From contig JAFISE010000003.1 of NCBI GenBank assembly GCA_022560025.1, forward strand, positions 127,262-191,261: DNA of 64,000 nt. The letters run 5' to 3'. How positions within the stretch are numbered: position 1 is the stretch's first letter; each line of letters starts with the position of its first letter. The notes under the pieces were generated by a model. The model did not search any database. It worked only from the letters and a program-made list of their open reading frames with translations, and was not told where the DNA came from. Below are positions 41,955 to 54,087 of this stretch, one piece after another. The position numbers were made by a program, and so were the translations under genes. Source of the stretch: Stagonosporopsis chrysanthemi (Eukaryota; Ascomycota; Dothideomycetes; Pleosporales; Didymellaceae).

Positions 41955-43916
41955 CTAGCCGAACATCTTGTCCAGCGCCCTGTTGAACCAGTTGGTCTCG
42001 GGCACTGCAACGAAATTGCGAGTGTACTCCTCGATCTCCGCCAGATCGGTGACAAGATCGGCCTCGTGCGCCGTGACTCTCTTCGTCTTCTTCACATACT
42101 TCCATCCGAGGAAAATCACAGGGAACAAGAACACCATCATGTATCTGAAGCTTGTCAGTCCGTGGTCAGCGTCAGTGAATGAGCAAAACTTACGAGAAAA
42201 GGAAGTTCGGCACATCCCAGTATCCCGGCAGGAAAACCGTGTATCCGCCGACAAAAGTCATAATGAACGTCGCCGTCAAAGCGTAGTATGCAGCATACGG
42301 CTGCAAGATACCCGTGTACGGCAGCGTCCTGCGATCCAGGCCCTGCACTTTGCACGCCTTGTAGAAGCACAAGAACGTGTAGCACATGACGGAGAAGTTG
42401 ATGAGCTGGGAGGCCGTAACCAAGCTAACGAACCAACTCAGCACGACTGCGGAGTTCTCGCCCAGCTGCAGGAACGAGAGCAGAGAGATGGCGAGAACCA
42501 CGGCGACGCATAGATAGGGCACTCCCTGCCTGGTGCACTTGGTCAGCACTTTCGGCGCTTTGCCTTCGAGCGCGAGACCGAAGAGCGAGCGCGACGCGCA
42601 GTAGACGTAGGAGTTGCCGGCGGAGAAGGCGGAGGCTAGGACACCGGCGTTGACGATGTGCGGTAGCACTTCGATGCGGAGTCTGTTCATGGCGACGACG
42701 TAGGGGGAGGCGGCGGCTCCAGGCTTGCCGTCGGCAAAGGCGTCTGTCAGCTCAGGGTCGTTGTAGGGCACGTTGATACCGACTGCCAGCGAACCGAGGA
42801 CGAAGAATGTGGTGAGACGGTAGAAGACGGCGTTGTAAGCACGAGGCATGACTTTTCGGGGGTTCTCGGTCTCTCCAGCAGCCATAGAGACGTAGTCAGG
42901 GCCGGCGATAGTGAAAGAGGCCTGGATCAGGCACTGCAGGAAGCCGAGGAAGCGGCCCAGATCGCCGCCGTAATACAGCGGGGCGAAGGCTCCGGGGTTT
43001 TTCCAGTACCTGAAGCCATAACGGTCTTTCTCAGGGTTACCGCCAAGCATGGAAATGAATGTGAAAATGAGGAGACCAATGATGAGCAGAACCTTGCCGA
43101 CAGCTGCCCAGAACTCGGTTTCGCCGTACCATTTTACGGCCATCAAGTTGATCACGCTGCCGCTGTATTAGTCCCACCTGAGGTGTATTTTGGCGATTGC
43201 ATGACATACCCGTATAGGACGATCACGATCGCGATGATAGCGCCAACTGGTACAGCATCACTCCAGAAGTTGATAATGACGTTGCATGCCACGATTTCGA
43301 ACGGGACCAAAGCAGCTTCGAAGACGAAGAAATTCCAGCCAGCAGCAACACCGAAAGCATCGTCGACGAAACGGCCGGCGAATCGAATGAACGGAGACGA
43401 TATAGGCAAATACGTTACCATCTCGGCAATGCCTAAAGTTGGAATTAGTTGGTTTCCGCATTTGGACATTTGTGGAATGTGGTGCTTCTGGCGAAAAAGA
43501 GACGCTTTGGCAGTGTCGCAATGGGGAACGTTGCGTGGGGAAAATCAAGATAGGGGAGTCTCACTGACAGTGACCGCTAGGATCACAGTGCACCCTGGAG
43601 GTGTTAGTTATTGTTCATGGTGGAGTGTGTTTGTGTGCGACTTACACAACGAGAAGGCGATGAACAGCGACGCGGGGCCGCCATTCATCAACCCTCGACC
43701 AATCTGAACATAGAGGGCAGTTCCAATGGTACCACCAATACCAATCAGTTGAATATGTCGACTCTTGAGTTTTCGATGGGTATTGTCGTGGACTAGTCTA
43801 ACGGAGCCAACTGAGTCGCTGCGTCGCTCGTAGTTCTTCTCCTCGTCAACAGAAACACCCTGTGGTTTCTTGCCGCCGGGCCCATTTGGGAGGTAGTCGA
43901 TGCCGCTGGAGGACAT
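41955..43916 (-). CDS. amino-acid permease (APC superfamily, YAT family)
   Basis: Exons 43916-43646, 43594-43565, 43432-43210, 43156-42194 and 42144-41955 give 558 residues with about 12 hydrophobic segments. These plasma-membrane permeases take up amino acids with protons. The start of the core, RHIQLIGIGGTIGTALYVQIGRGL, is the family signature; the 30-base second exon restores FSLWCTVILAVTV before SIAEMVTYLPI. Later come YVSMAAGETENPRKVMPRAYN and the C-terminal NWFNRALDKMFG-type ending. Intron 2 is 132 bp, the others about 50. Substrate specificity (proline, basic or general) cannot be assigned by eye. Confidence 0.93.
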
Positions 43917-46036
43917 TGTGGAAGCAGCTCGGGAGATTTAGTCCGCAGAATTCAGCAAAGATCCTTAAGTAGGAGGCAGAAGTATTGCACAACGAATGCC
44001 ATATACTACTCGCGGCGGTGTATGACTAGCTGAGAGGCTGTTCGCGGCTGGTGTAACGTGAACACGAGCAGTAGAGAAATCAAGAGCGCGGCAAGCTGAT
44101 GAAATACTCTGTCACTAGCGCGGACTCCGCCTTGGAGGTGAAAACTATCGCTGCGCTCCGCGAAACTGTTGTGGACAGTGAGATGTGGGTCCCCTAGCGT
44201 CAGCCTAGAACTATACCTGTCGTGTACGCCGCGTTCCGACCATCAATGTGGCGCCTCTCTCCATCCTATGCGATGCAGTCTGCTGACCATGATTGCTTTG
44301 CCCTGAGCGCGTGGTAATCCAATGCGGTGCAGTAGCTGCACCTTCGTCATGGCTGTGAACGTCACGGCAAACCATGTGCGCAGCGGCACGCTTTGGGTAA
44401 GGATGGTCAAGATAGCAGCGTGGTGTTGCAGGGTCTTATTCGGGGCCACTAGACTGGAAAGACATGCAATGCGGGGCAGCCTCATGGCCAACGGCCGACA
44501 TCTACAGTGCGATAGATGCCGGCACTTTTCCTGGTACTGATCCTCAATTTCCTATTGTCCGGAACTCGATATTTTCGCAGCTCGTGGACTTACGACGTTC
44601 AATTGCGCCATCTCTCGGACGCCCCGAGTCTTCGACGGCCCAACTTTCGAAAATCCCTCCAACTCTTGACTTTGTCTTGGCCATCAGAGCTTCTCCAATT
44701 GCAGCGTTCGCAGCGTGGCATCCGGCCTGGAGCTGAGCTTGGCGACACTGGGCTCAAGATTGGCTTAGGCTTCATTCAACCTGTCTACCGCCACAGGCTT
44801 ATCTGGACATCGAATAGTGTTGAATTGTATCAAATCCAACGCTTAGCCGTATCCCTAGCTCGCACACAGATGAAGATCTCAGTTCCAGAGCAGGAACGAT
44901 ACACGCACCATGTTACCGAGTCCCAGGATTCCCCATTGCGACGACCCGGCACCTTAGCCTCAATATGTAACGTGGTGCGTCCACGTCCTTCGCATCAGAA
45001 CGACCAGACAGTATTACAGCACTGTGGGCCGTTTCAAGCTGAGAAGCTGAGACTTGTTGGGCAACAGCCGCCCTTGCGTGACCCTGTCAGTCTAGCGACA
45101 TGTTCTGAGGTTGCGATAGAGCCTGTCAAAATGAGTGGGCGAACGCACCCCACGCTTTCCCTTGACAAACGGCGGGGACCCTGTCGAATCCTTGTACATC
45201 CTACGGTCCGTGCTCACTAATAAACTCTTCACGACGATATCTTATAGTCGCAAACAATAATGGACGCTGTAAGCTGTGTGGAGCATTCGAAAAGCTCTCG
45301 GTAGCAAAGGCGTAATTCTTCAATGTAGACTAAGCCCAGGATAGTCGCGAACAAAGCAGCTGAGCCATAGTCTTCAGCTTACCGGGCTGGGCAGACTACC
45401 CAAGACCGTGGATGTCGGGTCTGGAATATGGCGCCATTCGTTGGCCAAGCTGTATGTCTAGCTGGCGACAACGCTCAACATGTGCACGTGATTTCCATAT
45501 TACGTGCTCGAAGCCATAAAGCCTTGCGAGTCGTACGCTTCGGTCCAGCGTCGTTATTAGATGCTTGGAGATTGGTAGCAAAGTCTTACTGTTCGTCGAC
45601 AACGCTGCTCTTGATAGGTAATCGTGAGAACACGCGAGGCACTGCCGAAGGGGTTTGCCGTTTGATCGGCATTGTTCGTTCTGAGTACGCTTTACGGGGT
45701 GTCGTTGCGTTCAAGAGATGATTAATGTTAACCCACGTGACGCAATAGGCACGCGGCTGGTTGTGGACGATAGGTGCGAGGAACAGCATAGCAAAGGCTT
45801 GATAATACAAGAAGTGCCAACCAGTGTTAATATCAGACAGCTCGTTGAAATGGCGGAAGAGTGCGTTATATCGAATATGGAATACTATGCCGAACGCTAT
45901 GCTTGCTTTCAATACTACCAATAGATGCTCTGGCTATCGCTGAGTGCGCACCACAATGACGTCCCCACTTGAGATAGATACAGTAAATTTACAATGAAAT
46001 TGAAAAGAAGTGATTGTATCCAGAAGAATTAACCGC
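43917..46036. other. gene-poor region
   Basis: 2.1 kb upstream of the permease. The longest frame is 234 codons on the plus strand (44516-45220); it begins with a hydrophobic MPALFLVLILNFLLSG that mimics a signal peptide, but the rest is Arg/Ser/Leu-rich without ordered blocks, and I do not call it. No repeat, tRNA or transposon end was recognised. Confidence 0.45.
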
Positions 46037-47706
46037 TCATACAGCGTTCATCTTGAGTCCATTGTTTAAGCCATGCACCGGCGAAGCATGTCTGTTGACA
46101 GGCTTGCGGTTTGGTATTGAAGTAGATCCCCTACAATCAGAGTTCGGAGGCAAACTTGGGAGACTCTTTGCAAGTCCATCCATCTGGAAAGCTCGTGCAT
46201 CTGGCGCGCGATTCAGCTCCTGTTGGAGTTGTTCAAGTTTATCCATCGTTGTAAGCTCCCCCATCCAGCTCTTGCCGGTTTTGTGGTCGAAGTGCATGGC
46301 CTGCACAGGCCCGCCGTAACCGCTGAGGTCGGCCAGCGTTGGTGGATGGATGATGATCGTCTCCTTCCGCTCAAACCCCTCTTCATTTATGAACGTGCCT
46401 GCTTCGATGATCTCAGGTTCTGTGCGATACTTCGGCAACATCGCACGGGAAGGTTGAGGACTCGAGTGCTCGCAGATTGACCACCATCGATTGTCTCCAG
46501 TACGAGCCGGTAGCTCGTCGGCTGTGATTTCGATGAGTCCCTCCCCGTCTGGATTCGGTATCCAGTGGCGGGGAGGAAGGACCTCTGTCATCATGACAGG
46601 CTGCAGACGATGAAAGTATTCGTAATTGTGTATCTCGCGGTAGATCTTGGGTTGAACAATCTCATGCTGGTGGGGCTTGATCACCTCATGTGTAACAGCT
46701 ATGAGGTGGTTAGTACATTGCGAGAATTAATACGCGTCGTGCAGCAGGCCGGAAGGGGAAAGGCAGGTCACTTACCTGGTGCCCAGGTGACGTCTCCGTT
46801 TGTATCGACTGTATTCCTGAGATCTACGACTCCGTCCTCACGCAATTTCCTTGCTAATTCAGTCTCTTCCCCAAATTTACTTCCATCCACTGTAGCGTGA
46901 AGTATGCTAGAATGTGAGCCATGCTCGTCGTGTGTACCTTGTATGGCAGGAGACGTGACTTTGTCGCTTCCCGACACGAGTGGCTTCCTCTCAATCACAG
47001 GATCAGCTCGAACGCTCCCGGGGGGGAAGATCGATCTCTCAGGCGAGTTCCCTTCATGTGTGAACGTCCCTGTGGTCGAAATAGCACCGTCATGCCGATC
47101 AACGTTCCTCGCGATGTCGTGATCGCTCCAATGCTTTCCAACAGAGCCACCATCGTGAATCGGATTTGACGTAGCCCTGACAGCTCCAACTCCAGAAGAC
47201 TGCTGATGCGAGTGCTGTTGGCCAGATGCTGAGTTCGAGGAAGGCGTTTTGCGGTGGCCACCATCGAATGAACCACTGTATCGTGCAATGTTGCGATCAG
47301 CAACACCTTCTTCGTACCGCGATTCGGGCTTTTTTGTATTGTGGTGAATTTTCTCACTTGACATTACGTAGTCGTCGCCGTAGTCATCATTCACCGGTGA
47401 GAGGGCAGGCAGGTATGCCTTGTAGTCGTTCGCGATGGCACCGCCATTGGGGTCGGTGGAAGTGACGAAGTCATTGGACTGTGCCCGTGCTCTATTCTGA
47501 GAGTCGTCGTAAGTTGAACTGACAGGTCTGCTACGGCCAGCCGTAGATGAATCGACTGAGGAGCGACCATTTCTCTCTGAAGATACGCGCTGGCGATCAC
47601 CACGTGGCGGATTTGCTTTAGAGGGCGGGCTGTTGCTCTCGGGCTGACCTGAGGAACTCCTCGATTTACTGGACCTTCGAAAAACAGACTTCAACTTCTG
47701 CTGCAT
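46037..47706 (-). CDS. unknown protein with shared His/Glu-rich motif
   Basis: Exons 47706-46776 and 46698-46037, with a 77-bp intron (TACTAAC branch), give 530 residues. The first 290 residues are Ser/Asp/Gly/His-rich and probably disordered, starting with a basic MQQKLKSVFRRSSKSR. At about 309-355, across the splice, is WAPAVTHEVIKPHQHEIVQ..., then YREIHNYEYFHRLQPV and EVLPPRHWIPN. This matches, position by position, the N-terminal motif of the protein encoded at 49274-50401. After it comes a conserved-looking 170-residue tail (RTEPEIIEAGTFINEEGFERKETIIIHPPTLADL). No catalytic signature is seen. I recognise the motif as common in fungal LEA-like or allergen-annotated proteins, but cannot give a function. 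Confidence 0.85.
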
Positions 47707-49273
47707 GGTGCTTGCCTGTGAAGAAAGCACAAGAGGCGTTATATGCGTTTACCAACAAAAACAAAACTTCGGTGTCAAATGCAGGTCCAAAACACACATC
47801 GCGGGTAGTCCTCCTACAAGCACAGATGTACGGTTCGAAAAAGCACAATACGGATCTCAGAGCGCGATGACGCACAGAACGTGCTTGTCTAGAATGCCAT
47901 CGAATTGAGAGGCAAGGCTGTTAAGGCAGAACATTATTAGGCGGGTCACAAGAGCAGTCCAGAAGCTGTTCGGTAACACCGCTGTTCTGGGCCTTACTAC
48001 AGCTCGGTGACGCCGTGACTCGTCAGTGTACGGCAGAGCGCGGCACGCATAGTTTCGCAAAAGCAGTTCAACTCTGTCTCCTTTCATTTTTCCCTGGCTA
48101 CAGAGTTCATGTTTTAATGAACTCAGATGAGGATTGAGTCGAGGCTCAGATCCAAGCAATCACCTCAATACCATAATGACGCGTTTAAAGCCCGATGCGC
48201 ACGCAACAACCACTCGACGATCATGAGCAGGGTGTCAGGCCCACTTAGGCGCGGTGACGATACCACATGCATCGTGGTAAACAGTGGCCATGCAAAGACG
48301 GGATGACGACGAGAGATGAAGTGGCCAACAGCGGACGGATCCGCTGCTGATCATAATAGCGTTCCAAGGGACAGGAATGATTTACGCTGCATCAGTCTCG
48401 AACCAGATTATGGCTCCGGGGCAAGAGTAAAGCAGGTTGTGACAACTCCAAAGCGCGCACGACGCGTACCGACAACACGGACTTTGGAGACAGACAGCAT
48501 CGAAAAGGTGCTCGCCGTGACGCTCTTTCATGTTTTGGGCATGCGCACAGACGCGGCTTCCAAAGTGATCCAGATCGATAACATCACCGAGCGCCACCCC
48601 AGTGCAGATCGTCGCACCTCCTTATTCCCTCTTTCGGCACGACCCCATGCACGCGTGTTGATGCATCGTGAACGTATTTTCCGCACATAGACGCATGCTG
48701 GCGGCCCTGGGGCGAAGTGAGAATCGATGAGGCCGGCTAGCCTGTGGCAGCGGCGTCTGTGGAAGCTTGGGAGGGACTGGACCGCTGCACTCCACTCTTT
48801 TCCAACACTGCGTCAAGCGTGAGTGCCGCCGTAACGACGTAGACAGTGGCTGATACATTGATTGAAGGTATTTCTGACGTAGATCATCAAACACACCTCG
48901 GTGAGTCAGCCCCTCGGAGCCATTCTTTGATGCCATATGGCGGAACCGTCACCAACGAACCCATGCTTATGGACCCAATGAGCACCGCCACATGTCCGCA
49001 TCGAGAAGCTTGGTCGGCGTTAGGCGACGGCACTAGCTTGACGTGCCGTGGGACGCTTCGTACAAGCTCCACAGGCTGTGAGCTTCTGTCAATTACGTCG
49101 TCCTGCGTACACGCGAAGAATGCCCAAGCGCAGAGGTATAAAGGGTTCACCGAGCTACTACTACAACTCATCATCATACCATCATCAAACGTTAAATCCC
49201 CAAGCCACTTTTAAAAACATCTTCACCACTACATCCAACACTCAATACCACAACAAGCAACCTCACTATCAAA
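47707..49273. other. intergenic between the two His-rich motif genes
   Basis: 1.6 kb separating divergent start codons at 47706 (minus) and 49274 (plus). The last 120 bases before 49274 are A/C-rich with many CATCA and CAAC triplets, as in leaders of abundantly expressed fungal genes. No other gene was recognised. Confidence 0.45.
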
Positions 49274-50401
49274 ATGGACAAAGCCAAGGCAGCTATCACC
49301 GACTTCATGTCCAAGTCTGGACATCACGACACCACTGTTCATGAGGCTGTCGCCCCTGCTGTGCAGCATGAGGTTGTGAAGCCTCACGTTCACGAGGAGG
49401 TTCAGACAGCGGTTGACAAGGAGGTCCACCAGGATCACTACCATCGCACAGTTCAGCCTGTCCAGGACCGTGAAGTCCTTCCTGAGCAGCACACAGCCAA
49501 GCTCGGCGCTGTTCAGCACCGTGAGTTCGACCACCGCGACCATGACAATACCAAGAGGAATCTTGTGGAGGAGCAGGCTCGCTTCAAGGATGAGCGCCGT
49601 GTAGATGCCACCACACACAGCCAGAGCGCTGCTGCTGCCATTGGTGGTGAGCATGTACACCACCATATCCACGAAACTATCCAGCCTGTCGTCCAGAAGG
49701 AGACTATTCAGCCCAACGTTGTTCATACTACTGTTCCCATCCACGAGGTTCATCACAACAAGGCTACTCACCACAGCACAACTGCTCTGCCTGCTATGAC
49801 CATGGAGCAGTTCAAGGCAAAGGGCGGGGCCCTGACAGGCCGTGAGGAGCGCTACGATGCCTTCGAGGGTGTACCCAAGAACATCGGTGCCGGCACTGCA
49901 GGGGGCTTTGGCGCTCTCCGTGAGGGACAGCGTGATATCCAATCAATCCCTGGTGGAGTCCAGCACGGGGATTACCACGATGCTGGTGTGCACGGAAAGA
50001 CTGGCACAGGCCTTGCTACAGGTGCTGCCGCCGGCGGTATCGCTGGTGTGACACACCACCGCCGCCGCAGCAGCAGCGCAAGCAGCAGCGATAGGGAGGG
50101 ATCTCGCTTGACCGGTCACCGTGAGGCTGGGGCTGGTGTTGTTGGCGGCGCTGCTGGTACTGGTATCGCTGGACACCACGGGCAGCAGCACAACGACTTC
50201 GCCCGCGACAATCGCACTCACTCTACCAAGGACAACCTACCCGATGCCCTGCGCGAGGACCGATCCAGGGCTGATGCTCACAACACCCACACCCACGGCT
50301 CTGTCTCTAGCACTGGCGAGAAGACCAAGCCCAGCCTGATGGACAAGCTTAACCCCAAGGTTGACGCTGATGGCGATGGCAAGCGTGGTTTCATGAAATA
50401 G
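49274..50401 (+). CDS. hydrophilic His-rich stress/allergen-like protein
   Basis: A single exon of 375 residues, very hydrophilic and rich in His, Gly, Ala and Thr, with few large hydrophobics and no Cys. Residues 26-75 contain APAVQHEVVKPHVHEEVQ...HYHRTVQPVQDREVLPEQH; a weaker second copy follows at about 125-160 (HHIHETIQPVVQKE). The middle has Gly/Ala-rich repeats (AGGIAGVTHH, VGGAAGTGIAG) around an Arg/Ser tract, and the C-terminus ends SLMDKLNPKVDADGDGKRGFMK, a tail seen in many fungal hydrophilin-like proteins. Such proteins are often annotated as allergens or LEA-like and are induced by desiccation or in conidia; that role is inferred. The ATG at 49274 has a good context (TCAAAATGG). 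Confidence 0.85.
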   Translation: MDKAKAAITDFMSKSGHHDTTVHEAVAPAVQHEVVKPHVHEEVQTAVDKEVHQDHYHRTVQPVQDREVLPEQHTAKLGAVQHREFDHRDHDNTKRNLVEEQARFKDERRVDATTHSQSAAAAIGGEHVHHHIHETIQPVVQKETIQPNVVHTTVPIHEVHHNKATHHSTTALPAMTMEQFKAKGGALTGREERYDAFEGVPKNIGAGTAGGFGALREGQRDIQSIPGGVQHGDYHDAGVHGKTGTGLATGAAAGGIAGVTHHRRRSSSASSSDREGSRLTGHREAGAGVVGGAAGTGIAGHHGQQHNDFARDNRTHSTKDNLPDALREDRSRADAHNTHTHGSVSSTGEKTKPSLMDKLNPKVDADGDGKRGFMK

Positions 50402-50878
50402 ATGCACAGGCAATATCTTTTCTCTTAATGTTTAACGATATATGAGTATGATTATACCATAAGCGATATCATTGTACAGCAAAGCAAACATATATACCAC
50501 AAACCTCACGATTCCTCCACACATTACAGTGAACTTTATCTCTGATGCAACAAACACATGGCTTTTGATCGCCACAATGACTCTCAATCCCACAAGTATC
50601 GAACGCCTGCGGAGCGAAGTGAAAATCAGGCTTTACATGCCCCTCGTCTATCATCATTCATGATAGCTACCCCTCAATGACGTCTGGCTTGCGTTGGCGT
50701 CACTTAGATAGGGGCGGCATCTAAAGGGGTCCACTCTTCTTCAGCCACAGCAGCCTCAAGTGGCTCGACCAACAAAACACCGACTGCCTACGGCTAGCGA
50801 GCTCGAGCTCGAACCAGACATCATTCGTGCTACGTGCCAGCTGTGACAAATGCTCATAATCATTCAGCTGATGACGCA
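50402..50878. other. intergenic, convergent 3' flanks
   Basis: 477 bases between two convergent genes. No coding or RNA signal was recognised. Confidence 0.5.
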
Positions 50879-51517
50879 TCAAAGTACCCTTTGGGCAATG
50901 GGCTTCCATTCGGAAGTTGGTTTGTGGGTTGCAACGAGTACAACGCGGCCTCCAGTCCAAGTCAACCCCTCACTTCGCTCTGCAAGGTCTATGCCTTCCT
51001 CTCGTGCAAGCTTGCTTGTCTCTCCAAGGCCCTTTTCGTCGACGCGTGGGCAGTCATGACTGGGTCCAAGGGTCAACCATGCCATCTTGAGTGAAGGATT
51101 TCATTAGACTTACTACAACAAGCTTACATGCGGATTGTACGTTTCCTCCGCCCACTTCCGCGCCGTCTCCTCGTCCTGGTAATCGGCGACCTGCTTTCTG
51201 CAAGCGGTAGCAAGGGCCTTGAGTCCAGTGGTCTTGCTGCACTTGATGTAGAGCTTGCGGAAATAGACGTCCTCGCTGTCCAGCTTGTCAAACTCGACCT
51301 GCAAATCGCTGCTAGCCGGGAGGTCTAGCGAGTCGAGCCATTGCTGCGGTTCTGGGCTGTTACTTGAGGGCAGCACCAGGTCCGAGGTCAGTGTGATGTG
51401 TGGAATGAAGAGGTCTGACGAGCCGAAGCGCGAGGCTGTTCGCTTGATCAAAGACACCAGCACTTCATTGAGGGGATGTGCTTCCGGCGGGAGCAGCCAA
51501 AGGGATGAGCCGGGCAT
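50879..51517 (-). CDS. CPD1: 2',3'-cyclic-nucleotide 3'-phosphodiesterase, CPD1-like (2H family)
   Basis: Exons 51517-51114 and 51059-50879 give 194 residues. CPD1-type enzymes open ADP-ribose 1'',2''-cyclic phosphate, a by-product of tRNA splicing. Both histidine motifs of the 2H phosphoesterase fold are present: IPHITLTS (about residue 40) and NPHVSLLY (about 130, completed across the intron). The C-terminus WTGGRVVLVATHKPTSEWKPIA is also typical. The unspliced first frame stops right after HVSLL; joining at TA|GTAAGT to CCCAG restores Tyr and the conserved tail. It is paired divergently with the patatin-family gene across 294 bp. Confidence 0.9.
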
Positions 51518-51811
51518 GTTGCACTAGCAGACTGCAAAAGTGCAAGATCGTGCACACAGAAGAACGGTTTACTGGACGTCTTTGCTGCCCAGATGCGTCA
51601 TGGTTCGCGCCTAGCGTGGCGCTCCCCGCGATCCTCCCTCCCGCCTCGGCATCAAAACCGACGGTTCCGTGCAATCCTACGGCGCTTTCCATGGTTTCAC
51701 ATGCCAACTGCTGACGCCGAAACAACGCTCTCCGTGACAGCTCCCGAGCAACGACGCCACGACGACATGCCCCCAGTGGCGCCATCACCCGACCCCTAAG
51801 ACGCCGTCACC

Positions 51812-53662
51812 ATGGCCGGCACGCTGCTCTGGAGCGTCTTCGGCTGCTTTGCTGAGATTGTCCAGTTCTGGCTGTTGGTGCGTTGATTTCCGCGCTGCTA
51901 TAACCGCTGCGTAGCGGCCCTACTGACACGGATGCTGCAGCGACTGCTTGCTTGGTGGACCCAAAAGAGCCCGCGCGACCTGCTGCTCGAGACCATCGCC
52001 GACGCGCGCTGCTTCGAGGAATGGGAGGCCGCCGCCTACCACCTCGATGAGCTGCAGGGCTACGACCTCTGGCGCCAGAATGCCACCAGCAAGTACTACA
52101 ACTACCGCCTCATCCACCAGCGCCTCTCCTCCATCATCGAGGCCTACGACGACGACGATGTACTGTCGCTGATTGGCGTGATGCGCAGCGGCCTCGTCCG
52201 CAATCTCGGCAACATCACCGCGCCGCGCCTGTTCAATCGTGCGTACGGCGGGACGAAGCTTCTTATTGAGGACTACGTCACCCAGGTTGCGCTGGCCGTC
52301 GAATACCTCACGCAGTACCCGACTGCAGTAAGTTCAGATACAGGCTTGACGATCCAGGCGAAGCTGGACGTGCTCCACGACACGAGGCAGGCTTTTGGGA
52401 GATCGGTGCTGGTGCTGCAAGGCGGACAGATATTTGGCATCTGTCATCTGGGTGTTGTCAAGGCGCTCCATCTGCGTGGTCTACTGCCCCGCATCATCGC
52501 TGGGACTGCAACAGGTGCCATCATTGCAGCGTTGGTCGGGGTGCATACTGAGGACGAGCTGCTGGACTTTCTCAATGGGAAGAACATCGATCTCAGCGCC
52601 TTCACGAGGCAGTCAACGGACAAGGGCTCGAAAGGCAGTGGCTGGTACGAGACGCTCACGCGCCGTATCAGACGATGGTGGACCGAGGGCCACTTTCTCG
52701 ATGTTGGAGTGCTGGAGCAGCTTCTGCGGGCGAATGTGGGGGATCTGACGTTCCAAGAGGCATACCTCAGAACGAAGAGAGTGCTGAACATCACCGTGAC
52801 CACTAGTGGTGGTGGCGGTGTGCCAAATCTGCTCAACTACCTCACGGCCCCCAACGTTGTAAGTAACACGACAGATCTCGATGGACTTTGCTGACACATC
52901 TAGCTCATCTGGTCCGCCGCTCTTGCCTCAAACGCAACCGCGTCCTCGACCCTCTACAATCCCGTGGTTCTCATGTGCAAAGACGAGTCCGGTGCAATCG
53001 TTCCCTGGGGCCCAGCCCTGGAAACCACCTTTCGCCCCTGGACGCACGCCTCCTACCAGGACCGCCAATCGCCGCTGCACCGCATAGCCGAGCTGTACAA
53101 CGTAAACCACTTCATCGTCTCCCAGGCCCGACCCTACCTCGCGCCCTTTCTACGGTCTGACCTGCACCACCCCGACCCCCGCCAAGACGGCCGCTGGAAA
53201 CTTACCATGCCCATACTCAAACTCGTTGTCCTCGAGATCCAACACCGTCTCCACCAACTCGACGAACTCGGCTACCTCAGTCCCTCCATTCGCCGCTTCC
53301 TCCTCGACGAAAACATCCCAGGCGCAAGCCTGACCCTCGTCCCTGAACTCACGCCCGCCGACTTCTTCAGACTCCTCGAAAACCCCACAAAGGACGCCAT
53401 TGACTACTGGATCCGTAAGGGCGAGCGCAGCGTCTGGCCTGCTGTCACGGCGCTGAAGATCCGTTGCGCCATCGAAGTTGAGCTCGATCGCGGGTACCAG
53501 CTTACGCGGAGGCGCAGACCGGGCGAGACTGCGAGGGCTGCTGGTGTTGGGCTCAGGAAGAGTGGGAGTCGAGGCGAAATCAGGTCGGCGCATGGCAGCC
53601 AGGACTTTGGCCAGGTGGGGAAGGCGCAGAAGAGGACGAGGGCTGAGAGTTTTGGGGGTTAG
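51812..53662 (+). CDS. patatin-family triacylglycerol lipase-like protein, catalytically degenerate
   Basis: Exons 51812-51877, 51941-52858 and 52904-53662 give 580 residues. Domain order is that of yeast TGL3/4/5 lipases: a hydrophobic N-terminal hairpin, DUF3336 (about 25-180, RLLAWWTQKSPRDLLLE, YNYRLIHQRL, GTKLLIEDYV), then a patatin domain (180-400) with VNHFIVSQARPYLAPFL. The lipase residues are lost, however. The nucleophile elbow, GxSxG in active members, is G-T-A-T-G (Ala at about 212); the oxyanion GGG is GGQ (183-185); and the catalytic DGS block before LAELYNVNHF reads THAS (His at about 376). The surrounding frame is well kept, so this is not a simple pseudogene. It may be a non-enzymatic regulator or have another activity; unlike TGL3 it is unlikely to hydrolyse triacylglycerol. 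Confidence 0.87.
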
Positions 53663-54087
53663 CACGGCAGTCTGCACTGCGCGCATGTGTCGACTTTTGT
53701 TGTTTCCTGTTTCTAGGAAGGTGGCTTACGCCGCTGGCAAAACTCTGCTCATCAAATACATCAATCTTCAACCCCACATTTGTGGTCAGTTCATCTCATC
53801 GCTTTCGTTGGACGTGCCCATTCAGCGTTCGCGCAAGAAAAGTACGTGTGTGTATCGTGCTGGACCACATCCATCAACCCGTCTTCACATATTGCTCTTA
53901 AGGGTACGTCACGTCAAATCGATTCATACTGGGGCGACACAATCTTTCATCATTGAAATTGTCGTATCTCTCATCTCCTTCATCTCTTCTATCCTAATCA
54001 TCATCCTCCACCTCTTCGCAGGCAGACCCCACCTCTCGCGAAGCGGAGATGGAGTAGCTCATCTTCAGCTCGTCCCTCCAGATGCAC
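53663..54087. other. intergenic, convergent 3' flanks
   Basis: 425 bases between the patatin-family gene and the ATRR gene, which converge. The stretch is T/C-rich (CTCATCTCC repeats at 53974-54012). No gene was recognised. Confidence 0.5.

Noticed and set aside
44516..45220. 234-codon frame starting with a signal-peptide-like segment
   Set aside because: After the hydrophobic start the sequence is Arg/Ser/Leu-rich without ordered blocks, Cys pattern or introns; likely open by chance. A homologue search could reverse this.
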